Shown: positions 53,475 to 62,851, counted from the stretch's first letter. The stretch: 64,000 nt of DNA from Pseudomonas oryzae (GCF_900104805.1 NZ_LT629751.1:3019001-3083000); one strand, 5' to 3'. Program-made: numbers and translations. The notes: a model not told the origin generated them from the sequence alone.

Positions 53475-55073
53475 TCAGAAGCGCAGCCCCAGCTCCAGGC
53501 CGATCTGGTCGCGGTCGACCTGGGTGCTGTAGCGGCCACCGGAGTAGTCGGTCCAGTTCAGGCTGACGCTGTAGCTGTCGCGGTAGGCGGCGGCGATGCC
53601 CAGGGTAAGCGCCTGGCGCCCCTCGACGAACACCGCCTCGGGCGCGGGCGAATGGCCGTCGACGTCGTGCGCCCAGGACAGGCTCGGCGCGAGGTCGAGA
53701 CCGGCGAAGGCGCGCGGGTACTCCCAGCGCGCCTGCAGGCTGTAGCCCCAGGCGTCGCGGCTGGTGAAGCCGGCGTTCTCGCAGTAGCGCCCGGTCGCGC
53801 CGGCGGGCAGCGCGCAGCCGCCGGCCTGCGGACCGGGGCCGAACAGCGGGTCGCGGCCATGGCGCCCGGCGAGTTCGCCGACGTGGATCCACGCCAGCTC
53901 GCCGGTCAGGGTCAGCCGGCTAGCGCCCATCACCCCGTCGAAATGGTGCTCCAGGCTGCTCTGTAGCTGGCTGACCCCCGCCCGCTGCCAGGCGGCCTGC
54001 GCCTGGCCGCCGGCCAGAGCGTCGCCGAGCGCGGGCTGCAGCGGCGCATGCGGGCGATGGCTGAGTTCGCCGCGCCAGAGGCTGCCGCCGGCCAGGGTGG
54101 TGGCGAAGCTCAGGCCGTACAGGCGGATGCCCTCGGGCCAGGCGAGGAAGTAGCCGTCCGCGTCCAGCCCGGTCAGCGGCAGGCGACTGTGGTACTCGAG
54201 CACGTAGGCGGCGAAGTCGGTGTCCAGCGGCGCGTGGTGGTAGCGCAGGGCCAGGCCGTACTGGCCGCCGTCGCCGGGCTCGCGGTCGGCGCCGCGCGGC
54301 AGCGGCGCGCCGCCGGGTCGCGCCAGCCGGTCGCAGCCGGCGGCCTGGTAGTCGCCCGGGGCGAGGAAGGTGGCGCAGTCGTCCAGCGTGGTCGGCCGCC
54401 ATTCCAGCTGGTAGAAGGCCTCCAGGCTCAGCGCGTCGTTCAGCTCCTGCGCGGCGTGCAGCAGGTTGACCGGCAGGCGCCCCTCGCGCAGCGGCGCCGC
54501 CGGCTGGCGCCAGATCGCCGCGTCGAACGGGTTGATAGCGTCGATGCCGCCGGGAATCAGCACGCCCTCGCCCCAGAACAGCAGCTGGCGGCCGAGCCGC
54601 AGGCTGCCGGGCTGCCCGGCGACGACGTGCTGGCGCCAGACGAACGCCTCGAGTAGCTCGCTGCCGGCGGCCTGCGCGCCGCGCGCGCGGCCGTGGTCGT
54701 CGATCGCGGCGAACGACCGCGCCTCGTCCTCGAGTTCGATGTCGTACCAGTAGCGGCCGCTGAGGTACAGGCCGCGCTCGCCCGACTTCAGCTCCAGGCC
54801 GTGCCAGCCGCTGAAGCGCTTGCTGAAGGTCTCGCCGCGCTTGAAGTTGAGCCGGCCGTCGTCGCCACTGGCCGCCGGCGCGGTGCCGCCGTTGGCGACG
54901 CCGATCAGCTCGCGCGCGGCGCTGTCGGTGGCCCAGCGCGCGCGCAGTGCCAGCTCGCTGTCGAGCTGCCCCTCAAGCGCGCCGAGATTGAACGACACCG
55001 CCAGTGCCGGCGAGGCCAGGCTGGCCGCCAGCGAGGCGGCCAGTACCGGCTGGATTGTGCTTGTCGACGCCAC
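53475..55073 (-). CDS. DUF1302 outer-membrane protein
   Basis: The 532-residue protein has a signal sequence and the DUF1302 pattern: VSFNLGALEGQLDSELALRARWA near the mature start, GRQLLFWGEGVLIPGGIDAINPFD in the middle, and a C-terminal Phe (GLELGLRF). It is probably an outer-membrane beta-barrel; family members in Pseudomonas accompany lipid and sterol degradation genes. The start is uncertain: GTG at 55073 with GGGGAGG before it is chosen, while ATG at 55130 would add 19 residues. Confidence 0.82.
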   Translation of the reverse strand: MASTSTIQPVLAASLAASLASPALAVSFNLGALEGQLDSELALRARWATDSAARELIGVANGGTAPAASGDDGRLNFKRGETFSKRFSGWHGLELKSGERGLYLSGRYWYDIELEDEARSFAAIDDHGRARGAQAAGSELLEAFVWRQHVVAGQPGSLRLGRQLLFWGEGVLIPGGIDAINPFDAAIWRQPAAPLREGRLPVNLLHAAQELNDALSLEAFYQLEWRPTTLDDCATFLAPGDYQAAGCDRLARPGGAPLPRGADREPGDGGQYGLALRYHHAPLDTDFAAYVLEYHSRLPLTGLDADGYFLAWPEGIRLYGLSFATTLAGGSLWRGELSHRPHAPLQPALGDALAGGQAQAAWQRAGVSQLQSSLEHHFDGVMGASRLTLTGELAWIHVGELAGRHGRDPLFGPGPQAGGCALPAGATGRYCENAGFTSRDAWGYSLQARWEYPRAFAGLDLAPSLSWAHDVDGHSPAPEAVFVEGRQALTLGIAAAYRDSYSVSLNWTDYSGGRYSTQVDRDQIGLELGLRF

Positions 55074-55252
55074 CGCGCCTCCCCTTGCTGCTGATCCGCT
55101 CCCTGCCGGACGAGGTGCCCGGCGCAGCATTATCGGACAACTGGCCGCGCCGGTGGTTTACCGCGTTCGCGCCTCTTGCAGTCGACCGCCCAAGGTGTAG
55201 AGTCGCCTTTAGTGCACCGCAACAAGAACGCCAAGAAAGCGAGGAACTCCCG

Positions 55253-56428
55253 ATGTCCGAGATCGTGATCGTCAGCGCCGCCCGTACCCCGATGGGCGGC
55301 TTCCAGGGCAGCCTGTCGCCCCTCAGCGCGCCGCAACTGGGCGCGGTCGCCATCCGCGCCGCGGTGGAGCGCGCCGGCATCGCCGCCGCCGACGTCGACG
55401 AGGTGATCATGGGCTGCGTGCTGGCCGCCGGCCTCAGGCAGGGCCCGGCGCGCCAGGCGGCGCTGGACGCCGGCCTGCCGAGCGCCACCGGCTGCACCAC
55501 CATCAACAAGCTGTGCGGCTCGGGGATGAAGGCGGTGATGCTGGCCCACGACCTGCTCAAGGCCGGCACCAACCGGGTAATGGTCGCCGGCGGCATGGAG
55601 AGCATGTCCAACGCGCCCTACGTGCTGGAGAAGGCGCGCAGCGGCCTGCGCATGGGCCACGCCGAGCTCAAGGACCACATGTTCCTCGACGGCCTGGAGG
55701 ATGCCCGCACTGGCCGGCTGATGGGTTCGTTCGCCCAGGAGACCGCCGACCGCTACGGCCTGACCCGCGAGGCGATGGACGCCTACGCCATCGAGTCGCT
55801 GCGCCGCGCCCAGGCCGCCATCGCCAGCGGCGCGCTGGCCGCCGAGATCATTCCGGTCAGCGTGGCCACCCGCAAGGGCGAGGTGCTGGTCAGGGACGAC
55901 GAGCAGCCGCTGAACGCCACCCCGGAGAAGATCCCCAGCCTCAAGCCGGCGTTCCGCAAGGACGGCAGCATCACCGCCGCCAACTCCAGCTCGATCTCCG
56001 ACGGCGCCTCGGCGCTGCTGCTGATGACCGCCGAGGAGGCCCGGCGCCGCGGCCTGCAGCCGCTGGCGCGGATCGTCGGCCACGCCACGCAGAGCCAGGA
56101 GCCGGGCGAGTTCACCCTCGCGCCGGTCGGTGCGCTGCACAAACTGTTCGCCCGCACCGGCTGGAGCAAGGCCGACGTCGACCTGTTCGAGATCAACGAG
56201 GCCTTCGCCATGGTCACCATGCTGGCGATCCGCGAGCACGACCTCGACCCCGCGCGGGTCAACCTGTTCGGCGGCGCCTGCGCCCAGGGCCACCCGATCG
56301 GCTCGACCGGCGCGCGGATCATCGTCACCCTGATCAACGCACTGCGCCGCAAGGGCGGCCGGCGCGGCGTCGCCGCGCTGTGCATCGGCGGCGGCGAGGC
56401 CACCGCGCTGGCGCTGGAGCTGCTCTGA
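55253..56428 (+). CDS. atoB: Acetyl-CoA acetyltransferase (thiolase II)
   Basis: This biosynthetic-type thiolase condenses or cleaves acetoacetyl-CoA. The protein is 391 residues. The nucleophilic Cys is C88 (NKLCGSGMK), the His is in GHPIGSTGAR, and the second Cys is C377 (ALCIGGGEA). NEAFA, also conserved, is present. The start at 55253 follows GAGGAA. It is divergent from the DUF1302 gene and followed by a REP pair. Confidence 0.93.
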   Translation: MSEIVIVSAARTPMGGFQGSLSPLSAPQLGAVAIRAAVERAGIAAADVDEVIMGCVLAAGLRQGPARQAALDAGLPSATGCTTINKLCGSGMKAVMLAHDLLKAGTNRVMVAGGMESMSNAPYVLEKARSGLRMGHAELKDHMFLDGLEDARTGRLMGSFAQETADRYGLTREAMDAYAIESLRRAQAAIASGALAAEIIPVSVATRKGEVLVRDDEQPLNATPEKIPSLKPAFRKDGSITAANSSSISDGASALLLMTAEEARRRGLQPLARIVGHATQSQEPGEFTLAPVGALHKLFARTGWSKADVDLFEINEAFAMVTMLAIREHDLDPARVNLFGGACAQGHPIGSTGARIIVTLINALRRKGGRRGVAALCIGGGEATALALELL

Positions 56429-56434
56429 AGAACA

Positions 56435-56488
56435 GGTGGGCACGGCGCACCCTGCCCGGCCAGGCCCGGAGGGTGCGCCGTGCCCACC
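56435..56488. repeat. REP pair, RAYT-flanking family, diverged
   Basis: Minus copy at 56435-56455 and plus copy at 56468-56488 have altered feet (GCAG, GGAG) and a matching change to GCCCACC in both right arms. It lies between convergent thiolase and LysE genes. Confidence 0.75.
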
Positions 56489-56494
56489 ACTGTC

Positions 56495-57124
56495 TTATCC
56501 CACCTCGCTGAGGGCCAGACGCACGCCGAGGGCAATCAGCACAACGCCCATCACCCGGTCGAACCAGTGGCCCAGGCGGGCGAAGCCGGCGCGTACCCGG
56601 CTCTGGCTGAACAGCAGCGCCACCGCGCAGAAGAACGCCGCGGTGGCGCCGGCCAGGTAGACGCCATAGCCGGCCTGGATCAGCCGCGGGGTGTGCGGGT
56701 CGATCACCACGGTGAACAGCGAGAGGAAGAACAGCGTGGCCTTGGGGTTCAGCGCGTTGGTCAGGAAACCGCTGGCGAAGGCGCCACGGCCGCTGCGCGC
56801 GACGCCGTCGGCCAGCGCTTCCAGGACCGCCGGATCGGCCGGCCGGGCGCGCAGGGCGCGGAAGCCGATGTACAGCAGGTAGGCCGCCGCCAGCCACTTG
56901 AGGAGGGCGAACAGCAGCAGCGACTGCGAGACGATCAGGCCGATGCCGAGCAGCGAGTAGGCGACGTGCAGGAAGATCCCGCAGCCGACGCCGAGGGCGG
57001 TGAAGAGGCCGGCGCGGCGGCCGTGGCTGACGCTCTCGCGGATCACCACGGCGAAGTCCGGGCCGGGGCTGGCCACGGCGAGCAGGTGGACCAGCGCCAC
57101 GGTGAGAAACTCCGTCCAGTACAT
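56495..57124 (-). CDS. LysE/RhtB-family amino acid exporter
   Basis: The 209-residue inner-membrane protein has six predicted helices and the family signature ASPGPDFAVVIRESVSHGRRAG (residues about 18-39) and NPKATLFFLSLF. It exports amino acids or their derivatives; the substrate is unknown. It ends just beside a REP pair. No regulator adjoins it. Confidence 0.9.
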   Translation of the reverse strand: MYWTEFLTVALVHLLAVASPGPDFAVVIRESVSHGRRAGLFTALGVGCGIFLHVAYSLLGIGLIVSQSLLLFALLKWLAAAYLLYIGFRALRARPADPAVLEALADGVARSGRGAFASGFLTNALNPKATLFFLSLFTVVIDPHTPRLIQAGYGVYLAGATAAFFCAVALLFSQSRVRAGFARLGHWFDRVMGVVLIALGVRLALSEVG

Positions 57125-57250
57125 TCAGGGCTCCTGGGCAAGGGGGTACGCGGTGTCCGGGCTGCCAGCGCCGGCGCTTTCCGCTAGGCTGCGGCGATGA
57201 TAGCGCGCCGCTCCCGGCGGCGCCCGCCCAGCCCCCGCAAGGACAGTCCC

Positions 57251-58207
57251 ATGACCCGAGCCGTATTCCTCGACCATCCCTCCCTCGATCTCGGCGACCT
57301 CGACCTGGCGCCGCTGCGTGCGCTGTTCGCCGAGCTGGTGCTGCACGAGCAGAGCGCGCCGGAGCAGGTCGCCGAGCGCCTCAGGGGCGCGCAGGTGGCG
57401 ATCAGCAACAAGGTGAAACTGGACGCCGCCACCTTCGCCGCCTGCCCCGAGCTGAAGCTGGTGCTGATCGCCGCCACCGGCACCAACAACGTCGATCTGG
57501 CCGCCGCGCGCGCCCACGGCGTGACCGTGTGCAATTGCCAGGGCTACGGCACTCCCTCGGTGGCCCAGCACACCCTGATGCTGCTGCTCGCCCTGGCCAC
57601 CCGCCTGCCCGACTACCAGGCGTCGGTGCGCGCCGGGCGCTGGCAGCGGGCCAGTCAGTTCTGCCTGCTGGATTTCCCCATCGTCGAGCTGGAGGGCAAG
57701 ACCCTCGGCCTGCTCGGCCACGGCGAGCTGGGCAGCGCGGTGGCGCAGCTGGCGCGCGCCTTCGGCATGCGCGTGCTGCTCGGCCTGCTGCCCGGCCGCC
57801 CGGCGCTGGACGGTCGCCTGCCGCTGGACGAGCTGCTGCCGCAGGTCGACGCGCTGACCCTGCACTGCCCGCTGACCGCAGAGACCCGCCACCTGATCGG
57901 CGCCCGCGAGATCGCCCTGATGAAGCCGACGGCCTTCCTGATCAACACCGCGCGCGGCGGCCTGGTCGACGAGCAGGCGCTGGCCGACGCCCTGCGCGCC
58001 GGCCACCTGGGCGGCGCGGCCAGCGACGTGCTCAGCGTCGAGCCGCCCAAGGACGGCAATCCGCTGCTCGCCGCGGACGTGCCGCGGCTGATCGTCACCC
58101 CCCACAGCGCCTGGGGCAGCCGCGAGGCGCGCCAGCGCATCGTCGGCCAGTTGGCGGAAAACGCCGCGGCCTTCCTCGCCGGCGCGCCGATGCGGGTGGT
58201 GTCGTAA
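57251..58207 (+). CDS. D-2-hydroxyacid dehydrogenase (glycerate/hydroxypyruvate type)
   Basis: The 318-residue protein has the two-domain fold of D-isomer-specific 2-hydroxyacid dehydrogenases. The NAD motif is LGLLGHGELGSA. Catalytic residues are Arg in NTARGGLVD, Glu in VLSVEPP and His in VTPHSAWGS. The TATGTNNVDLAAA segment and length fit HprA-like glycerate dehydrogenase, which reduces hydroxypyruvate. The Gly motif has His for the usual Tyr, a minor change. Confidence 0.9.
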   Translation: MTRAVFLDHPSLDLGDLDLAPLRALFAELVLHEQSAPEQVAERLRGAQVAISNKVKLDAATFAACPELKLVLIAATGTNNVDLAAARAHGVTVCNCQGYGTPSVAQHTLMLLLALATRLPDYQASVRAGRWQRASQFCLLDFPIVELEGKTLGLLGHGELGSAVAQLARAFGMRVLLGLLPGRPALDGRLPLDELLPQVDALTLHCPLTAETRHLIGAREIALMKPTAFLINTARGGLVDEQALADALRAGHLGGAASDVLSVEPPKDGNPLLAADVPRLIVTPHSAWGSREARQRIVGQLAENAAAFLAGAPMRVVS

Positions 58208-58215
58208 CGAATCTC

Positions 58216-58321
58216 GTAGGGTGGGAAACCGCCGCAGGCGTTTCCCACCATCGGCGGCAACGGGAGAGCGCTGCGCAGCGGCCCCTTGGTGGACAAGACC
58301 TGCGGTCGTTGTCCACCCTAC
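58216..58321. repeat. REP-like pair of a GGTGGR-type family
   Basis: A plus copy (58216-58249) pairs GGTGGGAAAC with GTTTCCCACC after a GTAG foot. A minus copy (58288-58321) pairs GGTGGACAA with TTGTCCACC and also ends in GTAG. It lies in the 182-bp gap before rsmC. Confidence 0.7.
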
Positions 58322-58389
58322 GCTGCAGCAGGTTTGCCAGCCGTCCGCGCTTTGCCTAAGCTGCCCGCCCTTTTGTTCCGGAGGTGTCC

Positions 58390-59388
58390 ATGGATCCGCG
58401 TAGCGAAGTGCTGTTGCGTCAGGCCGAACTGTTCGCCGGGCCCGTGCTGCTCGCCGGCCTGCCGACCGATGGCCTGCTCAGCGAACTACCCGAGGCGCAG
58501 GGCTGGAGCTGGCAGTGGGACGTGCACAGCGCCATCGCGGCGCGCTATCCGGGGCGCTGCCGGTTCGCCACCCAGGTACCGGATGCGCCGTTCGGCGGCG
58601 CCGTGCTGTTCCTGCCCAAGTCGCGCGAGCTGACCGACTACCTGCTCGCCGCCCTGGCCGCGCGCCTGCCCGGCGCGCCGCTGTGGCTGGTCGGCGAGAA
58701 GCGCGCCGGCATCGAGCGCGCCGCCAGGCAGCTGCAGCCGTTCGGCCGCCCGCGCAAGCTGGACAGCGCGCGGCACTGCCAGCTGTGGCAGGTGACGGTC
58801 GACCACGCGCCGGCGGCGCCGCAGCTGGAGGCCCTCGCCCGCCGCTACCCGCTGGCCAGCGCCGACGGCGAGCTGCAGGTGGTCAGCCTGCCCGGGGTGT
58901 TCAGCCACGGTCGCCTGGACGTCGGCTCGCGCCTGCTGCTCGAACACCTCGACGGCCTGCCCGAGGGCGCGGTGCTCGACTTCGGCTGCGGCGCCGGGGT
59001 GCTCGGCGCCGCCTTGCTGCGCCGCTACCCGGCCAGCCGCCTGCACCTGCTCGACGTCGACGCCTTCGCCCTGGCCAGCAGCCGCCTGACCCTGGCGGCC
59101 AACGGCCTGGCCGGCGAAGTCATCGCCGGGCGCGGCATCGCCGATGCGCCGCACGATCTGGCCGCCATCGTCAGCAACCCGCCGTTCCACCAGGGCGTGC
59201 ACACCGACTACCAGGCCACCGAGCAGCTGCTGCGCGACGCCGCCCTGCACCTGCGCCCCGGCGGCGAGCTGCGCCTGGTGGCCAACAGCTTCCTCAGGTA
59301 CGCGCCGCTGATCGAGCAGCACCTCGGCCCCTGCACGGTGCTGGCCGAGCGCGACGGCTTCCGCATCTATTCGGCGCGCCGACGCTGA
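58390..59388 (+). CDS. rsmC: 16S rRNA guanine-1207 N2-methyltransferase RsmC
   Basis: RsmC methylates G1207 of 16S rRNA with SAM. The protein is 332 residues with an N-terminal methyltransferase-like domain without catalytic motif and a C-terminal catalytic domain: SAM motif [13 protein letters not shown] and the N2-guanine motif NPPFHQG beginning at residue 263. The ATG at 58390 lies 5 nt after GGAGG; a GTG two codons before is possible. The next feature is the manganese riboswitch. Confidence 0.93.
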   Translation: MDPRSEVLLRQAELFAGPVLLAGLPTDGLLSELPEAQGWSWQWDVHSAIAARYPGRCRFATQVPDAPFGGAVLFLPKSRELTDYLLAALAARLPGAPLWLVGEKRAGIERAARQLQPFGRPRKLDSARHCQLWQVTVDHAPAAPQLEALARRYPLASADGELQVVSLPGVFSHGRLDVGSRLLLEHLDGLPEGAVLDFGCGAGVLGAALLRRYPASRLHLLDVDAFALASSRLTLAANGLAGEVIAGRGIADAPHDLAAIVSNPPFHQGVHTDYQATEQLLRDAALHLRPGGELRLVANSFLRYAPLIEQHLGPCTVLAERDGFRIYSARRR

Positions 59389-59467
59389 GCCCGTGATGGT
59401 GCGCGCGACGCACCGACACCCCGCCGATGCCTTGCCTCTCGCGCCGCCCTTGGGCACAATGCGCGCC

Positions 59468-59594
59468 GTCCTGAGGGAGTAGTCTGCCGCCGAGCGATTC
59501 GGCGGCGTGCGCGTCAACACACTTGGTCCGCAGACCATGGCGCGCACAACCGGCACCGGCCAGCCCGGCGCCACGGTTCGACAAGACTCATGAC
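59468..59594 (+). ncRNA. yybP-ykoY manganese riboswitch
   Basis: The conserved elements are in order: GTCCTGAGGGAGTAG at the 5' side, a GC hairpin (CCGCCGAG/CTCGGCGG-like), GCGTCAACAC, CGCACAACCGG and CAAGACTCATGAC at the 3' side. The ends GTCCTGAG and CTCATGAC pair with one mismatch as helix P1. The gene downstream encodes an MneA-type Mn exporter. Downstream, GTGTCATG (59628-59635) can pair with the P1 3' strand extended (CATGACAC, 59589-59596), an apparent switching helix. Confidence 0.88.
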
Positions 59595-59666
59595 ACTCAC
59601 AGCCGACCCGGGGCGGGCAGGCCGTGCGTGTCATGCCGTCGTTGTCCCGCCCCTTTGGAATGCCTG

Positions 59667-60263
59667 ATGGAAGCCCTGCAATCCCTGTTCGTCCCCACCG
59701 GCCTGGTGGCCCTCGCCGAGATCGGCGACAAGACCCAGCTGCTCGCCCTACTCCTCGCCGCCCGGTTCCGCCGCCCCTGGCCGATCATCTGGGGCATCCT
59801 GGTCGCCACCGTCGCCAACCACTTCGCCGCCGGCGCCATCGGCAAGTGGGTCGCCTCGTTCTTCAGCGAAGCCGCGCTGAGCTGGATCCTCGCCGCCTCC
59901 TTCCTCGCCGTCGCTGCCTGGATGCTGGTGCCGGACCAGATCGACGAGGAGGAGGAAGCCTCGCACTTCAAGCGCTACGGGCCGTTCCTCACCACCCTGA
60001 TCGCCTTCTTCATCGCCGAGATGGGCGACAAGACGCAGATCGCCACGGTGATGCTGGCCGCGCAGTACGAGTACTTCTGGCTGGTGGTCGCCGGCACCAC
60101 CCTGGGCATGCTGATCGCCAACGTGCCGGTGGTGCTGGCCGCGCACTTCTCCGCCGACAAGCTGCCGATGACGCTGATCCACCGCATCTCCGCGCTGTGC
60201 TTCGTCGCCCTGGCCGGCTACGCCGCCTGGAACGCGGCCAAGCTGAGCGGCTGGCTCGGCTGA
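59667..60263 (+). CDS. mneA: Manganese exporter of the TMEM165/GDT1 (UPF0016) family
   Basis: The 198-residue membrane protein has six segments in two halves, each with the ion-binding motif of the family: AEIGDKTQLLAL near residue 16 and AEMGDKTQIATV near residue 115. An acidic loop (DEEEE) lies between. Members export Mn2+ (MneA in Vibrio) and respond to Mn through the riboswitch found directly upstream here. The ATG at 59667 gives the normal N-terminus; an out-of-frame ATG lies 7 bases before. Confidence 0.93.
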   Translation: MEALQSLFVPTGLVALAEIGDKTQLLALLLAARFRRPWPIIWGILVATVANHFAAGAIGKWVASFFSEAALSWILAASFLAVAAWMLVPDQIDEEEEASHFKRYGPFLTTLIAFFIAEMGDKTQIATVMLAAQYEYFWLVVAGTTLGMLIANVPVVLAAHFSADKLPMTLIHRISALCFVALAGYAAWNAAKLSGWLG

Positions 60264-60279
60264 GGCGCGGCAGGCACAT

Positions 60280-60335
60280 GTAGGGGCGAGCCTGCCGCGC
60301 GCAGGCATACGGATCGCCAGCAGGCTGGCTCCTGC
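60280..60335. repeat. Mixed REP pair
   Basis: A plus GTAG-footed unit (60280-60306) is followed by a minus unit (60313-60335) that is identical to the plus copy at 5749-5771. It lies between mneA and the SulP gene. Confidence 0.7.
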
Positions 60336-60430
60336 AGGGAACCGCGTCGCCGTTCCACCTCCGTCCGATAGCCGTCTGCCGACAAACGGCTTACCCTCTC
60401 GAAATGTGGGGGATGACAAGGAGTAGAAGA

Positions 60431-62170
60431 ATGTCCCGGCTCACGCGCGTTCCGCTGTTCACCGCCTGGCGCCAGACCCTGCTGGCCGGCTACGGCCCGC
60501 AGGCCCTGCGCGGTGACATTCTCGCCGGTCTCACCGTCGGCATCATCGCCATCCCGCTGGCCATGGCGCTGGCCATCGCGGTCGGCGCGCCACCGCAGCA
60601 CGGCCTGTACACCGTGCTGATCGCCGCGCCCTTGATCGCCCTGACCGGCGGCTCGCGCTTCAACATCTCCGGCCCCACCGCCGCCTTCGTGGTGATCCTG
60701 CTGCCGATCGTCCAGCAGCACGGCCTGTCCGGCCTGCTGCTGTGCAGCATGCTCGCCGGGCTGATCCTCATCGCCCTCGGCCTGCTCAAGGCCGGCCGGC
60801 TGATCGAGTTCGTGCCCTACCCGGTGACTCTCGGCTTCACCGCCGGCATCGGCGTGGTGATCGCCGGCCTGCAACTCAAGGACGCCCTCGGCCTGACGGT
60901 GAGCGGCAGTGCCGCGCACTTCCCCGAGCAGATGTACCACCTGCTGCTCGCCCTGCCCAGCGCGCACGCCGGCGATGCGCTGGTCGCCATCTGCACCCTC
61001 GGCGTGCTGATCGCCTGGCCGCGCCTGGTGCCACGGGTGCCCGGCCACCTCGCCGCGCTGGCGGTGGGCAGCCTGCTCGGCCTGCTGCTGGAGCTCGCCG
61101 GGCTCGGCGTCGCCACCCTTGGCGAGCGCTTCAGCTACACGGCAGATGGCCTGACCCACCCGGGCATCCCGCCCTACCTGCCGGGTTTCGCCCTGCCCTG
61201 GCAGCTGCCGGATGCCGCGCCGCTGAGCCTGGCACTGATCCGCGAGCTGCTCGCCCCGGCGATGGCCATCGCCATGCTCGGCGCCATCGAATCCCTGCTC
61301 TGCGCGGTGGTCGCCGACGGCATGAGCGGCAGCAAGCACGACTCCAACGGCGAGCTGATCGGCCAGGGCCTCGGCAACCTGATCGCCCCGCTGTTCGGCG
61401 GCATCACCGCCACCGCGGCCATCGCCCGCACCGCCGCCAGCGTGCGCGCCGGGGCCTTCTCGCCGCTGGCGGCGCTCGTCCATGCCGGCGTGGTGCTGGC
61501 CGCCATGCTGCTGCTTGCGCCGATCTTCAGCTATCTGCCGATGGCAGCGCTGGCCGCGCTGCTGCTGATGGTGGCGTGGAACATGGCCGAGGCGCCGCAC
61601 GTGGTCCACACCCTGCGCATCGCGCCGCGCAGCGACGTGCTGGTGCTGCTTACCTGCCTGGTGCTGACCGTGGCCTTCGACATGGTGCTGGCGGTGGGTG
61701 CCGGCCTGCTGCTGGCCGCCGGCCTGTTCATCCGCCAGATGAGCGCGCTGACCGACGCGGCGCCGCTGCCGCGCCAGTTCCACCAGGCCCTCGGCGACCT
61801 GCCCGAGCACGTCGCCGCCTACGCGATCCGCGGCCCGCTGTTCTTCGGCGCGGCGGAGAAGGCGCTGAACACCCTGCGCCGCTTCACCCCGGGGGTGAAG
61901 GTGGTGATCGTCGATCTGAGCGCGGTGCCGCTGCTCGACATGACCGCGCTGGCGGCGCTGGACACCGTGCTGCGCGACTACCGACACCACGGCGTCGGCC
62001 TGATCCTCAGCGGCACCAGCTCGCGGGTGCGCCTGCAGCTGCGCCGCGCCGGCATCCACCTGCACAGCCAGCAGCTGGCCTACGTGCACGACCTCGATCA
62101 GGCGCGCGGCAAGGCGCTGAGGTGGCTGGAGGAGAAGGGGGAAGCGGCCGTTGCCGCCGAGTCCGCGTAG
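60431..62170 (+). CDS. SulP-family anion transporter with STAS domain (DauA-like)
   Basis: The 579-residue protein has the SulP core of 10-14 membrane segments, starting with DILAGLTVGIIAIPLAMALA, and a C-terminal STAS domain (about 440-560; VVIVDLSAVPLLDMTALAALD). It resembles DauA, the aerobic C4-dicarboxylic acid transporter of E. coli, more than sulfate carriers. The substrate is unproven. The start at 60431 has AAGGAG before it. Its TAG stop is inside the GTAG foot of a REP. Confidence 0.9.
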   Translation: MSRLTRVPLFTAWRQTLLAGYGPQALRGDILAGLTVGIIAIPLAMALAIAVGAPPQHGLYTVLIAAPLIALTGGSRFNISGPTAAFVVILLPIVQQHGLSGLLLCSMLAGLILIALGLLKAGRLIEFVPYPVTLGFTAGIGVVIAGLQLKDALGLTVSGSAAHFPEQMYHLLLALPSAHAGDALVAICTLGVLIAWPRLVPRVPGHLAALAVGSLLGLLLELAGLGVATLGERFSYTADGLTHPGIPPYLPGFALPWQLPDAAPLSLALIRELLAPAMAIAMLGAIESLLCAVVADGMSGSKHDSNGELIGQGLGNLIAPLFGGITATAAIARTAASVRAGAFSPLAALVHAGVVLAAMLLLAPIFSYLPMAALAALLLMVAWNMAEAPHVVHTLRIAPRSDVLVLLTCLVLTVAFDMVLAVGAGLLLAAGLFIRQMSALTDAAPLPRQFHQALGDLPEHVAAYAIRGPLFFGAAEKALNTLRRFTPGVKVVIVDLSAVPLLDMTALAALDTVLRDYRHHGVGLILSGTSSRVRLQLRRAGIHLHSQQLAYVHDLDQARGKALRWLEEKGEAAVAAESA

Positions 62171-62284
62171 AGTGGATTAGGCTGCAAGCCGTAATCCACC
62201 AACCAGGCGGCAGGCCTGGCATTACCATGCGCGACCTCGCGGTCGCGATGCTGGGTTACGCCGCTGCGCGGCTGACCCACCCTA
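62167..62284. repeat. REP-like pair overlapping the SulP stop codon
   Basis: Plus unit 62167-62200 (GTAG then AGTGGATTA...TAATCCACC) and minus unit 62253-62284 (GGGTTACGCC...CCACCCTAC). The TAG stop of the SulP gene is part of the first GTAG foot. The gap to hpt holds nothing else. Confidence 0.7.
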
Positions 62285-62293
62285 CCAAAGGCC

Positions 62294-62851
62294 TCACATG
62301 CCCTTGACGGCGAAGATCCCCGGCGCGTTGCGCCAGTAGCCCTTGTAGTCCATGCCGTAGCCGAAGATGTAGCGGTCGACGCAGGGCAGGCCGACGTAGC
62401 TGGCGTCCATGTCCGGGCGGGCCTTGCGGTCGTGCTCCTTGTCGATCAGCACCGCGGTGTGCACCGCGCTGGCGCCGGCGTGCTTGCAGTAGTCGACGAT
62501 GGCGGCCAGGGTGTGTCCCTCGTCGAAGATGTCGTCGATGATCAGCACGTCGCGGTCGATCAGCGACATCTCCGGCTTGGCCTTCCAGAACAGCTCGCCG
62601 CCGCTGGTTTCGCCGCGGTAGCGGGTGGCGTGCAGGTAGGACAGCTCGAGCGGGAAATCCAGCTGCGGCAGCAGCTTGCCGGCGAAGATCAGCCCGCCGT
62701 TCATCACGCAGAACACCAGCGGGTTGCGCTCGGCGAGGTCGCGGTTGATCGCCCCGGCCATACGCGCGATGGCGGCATCCAGCTCCTCGGCGGTGTACAG
62801 GCAGTCGGCTTCCGCCATCACCTGGCGGATGTGGGCGAGATCGACGGACAT
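62294..62851 (-). CDS. hpt: Hypoxanthine-guanine phosphoribosyltransferase
   Basis: Hpt converts hypoxanthine or guanine and PRPP to IMP or GMP in purine salvage. The protein is 185 residues. The PRPP motif is VLIIDDIFDEGHT, the flexible loop region has YRGETSGG, and the base-binding end is CVDRYIFGYGMDYKG. It converges with the SulP gene and diverges from upp, so purine and pyrimidine salvage genes share a 172-bp control region. Confidence 0.93.
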   Translation of the reverse strand: MSVDLAHIRQVMAEADCLYTAEELDAAIARMAGAINRDLAERNPLVFCVMNGGLIFAGKLLPQLDFPLELSYLHATRYRGETSGGELFWKAKPEMSLIDRDVLIIDDIFDEGHTLAAIVDYCKHAGASAVHTAVLIDKEHDRKARPDMDASYVGLPCVDRYIFGYGMDYKGYWRNAPGIFAVKGM

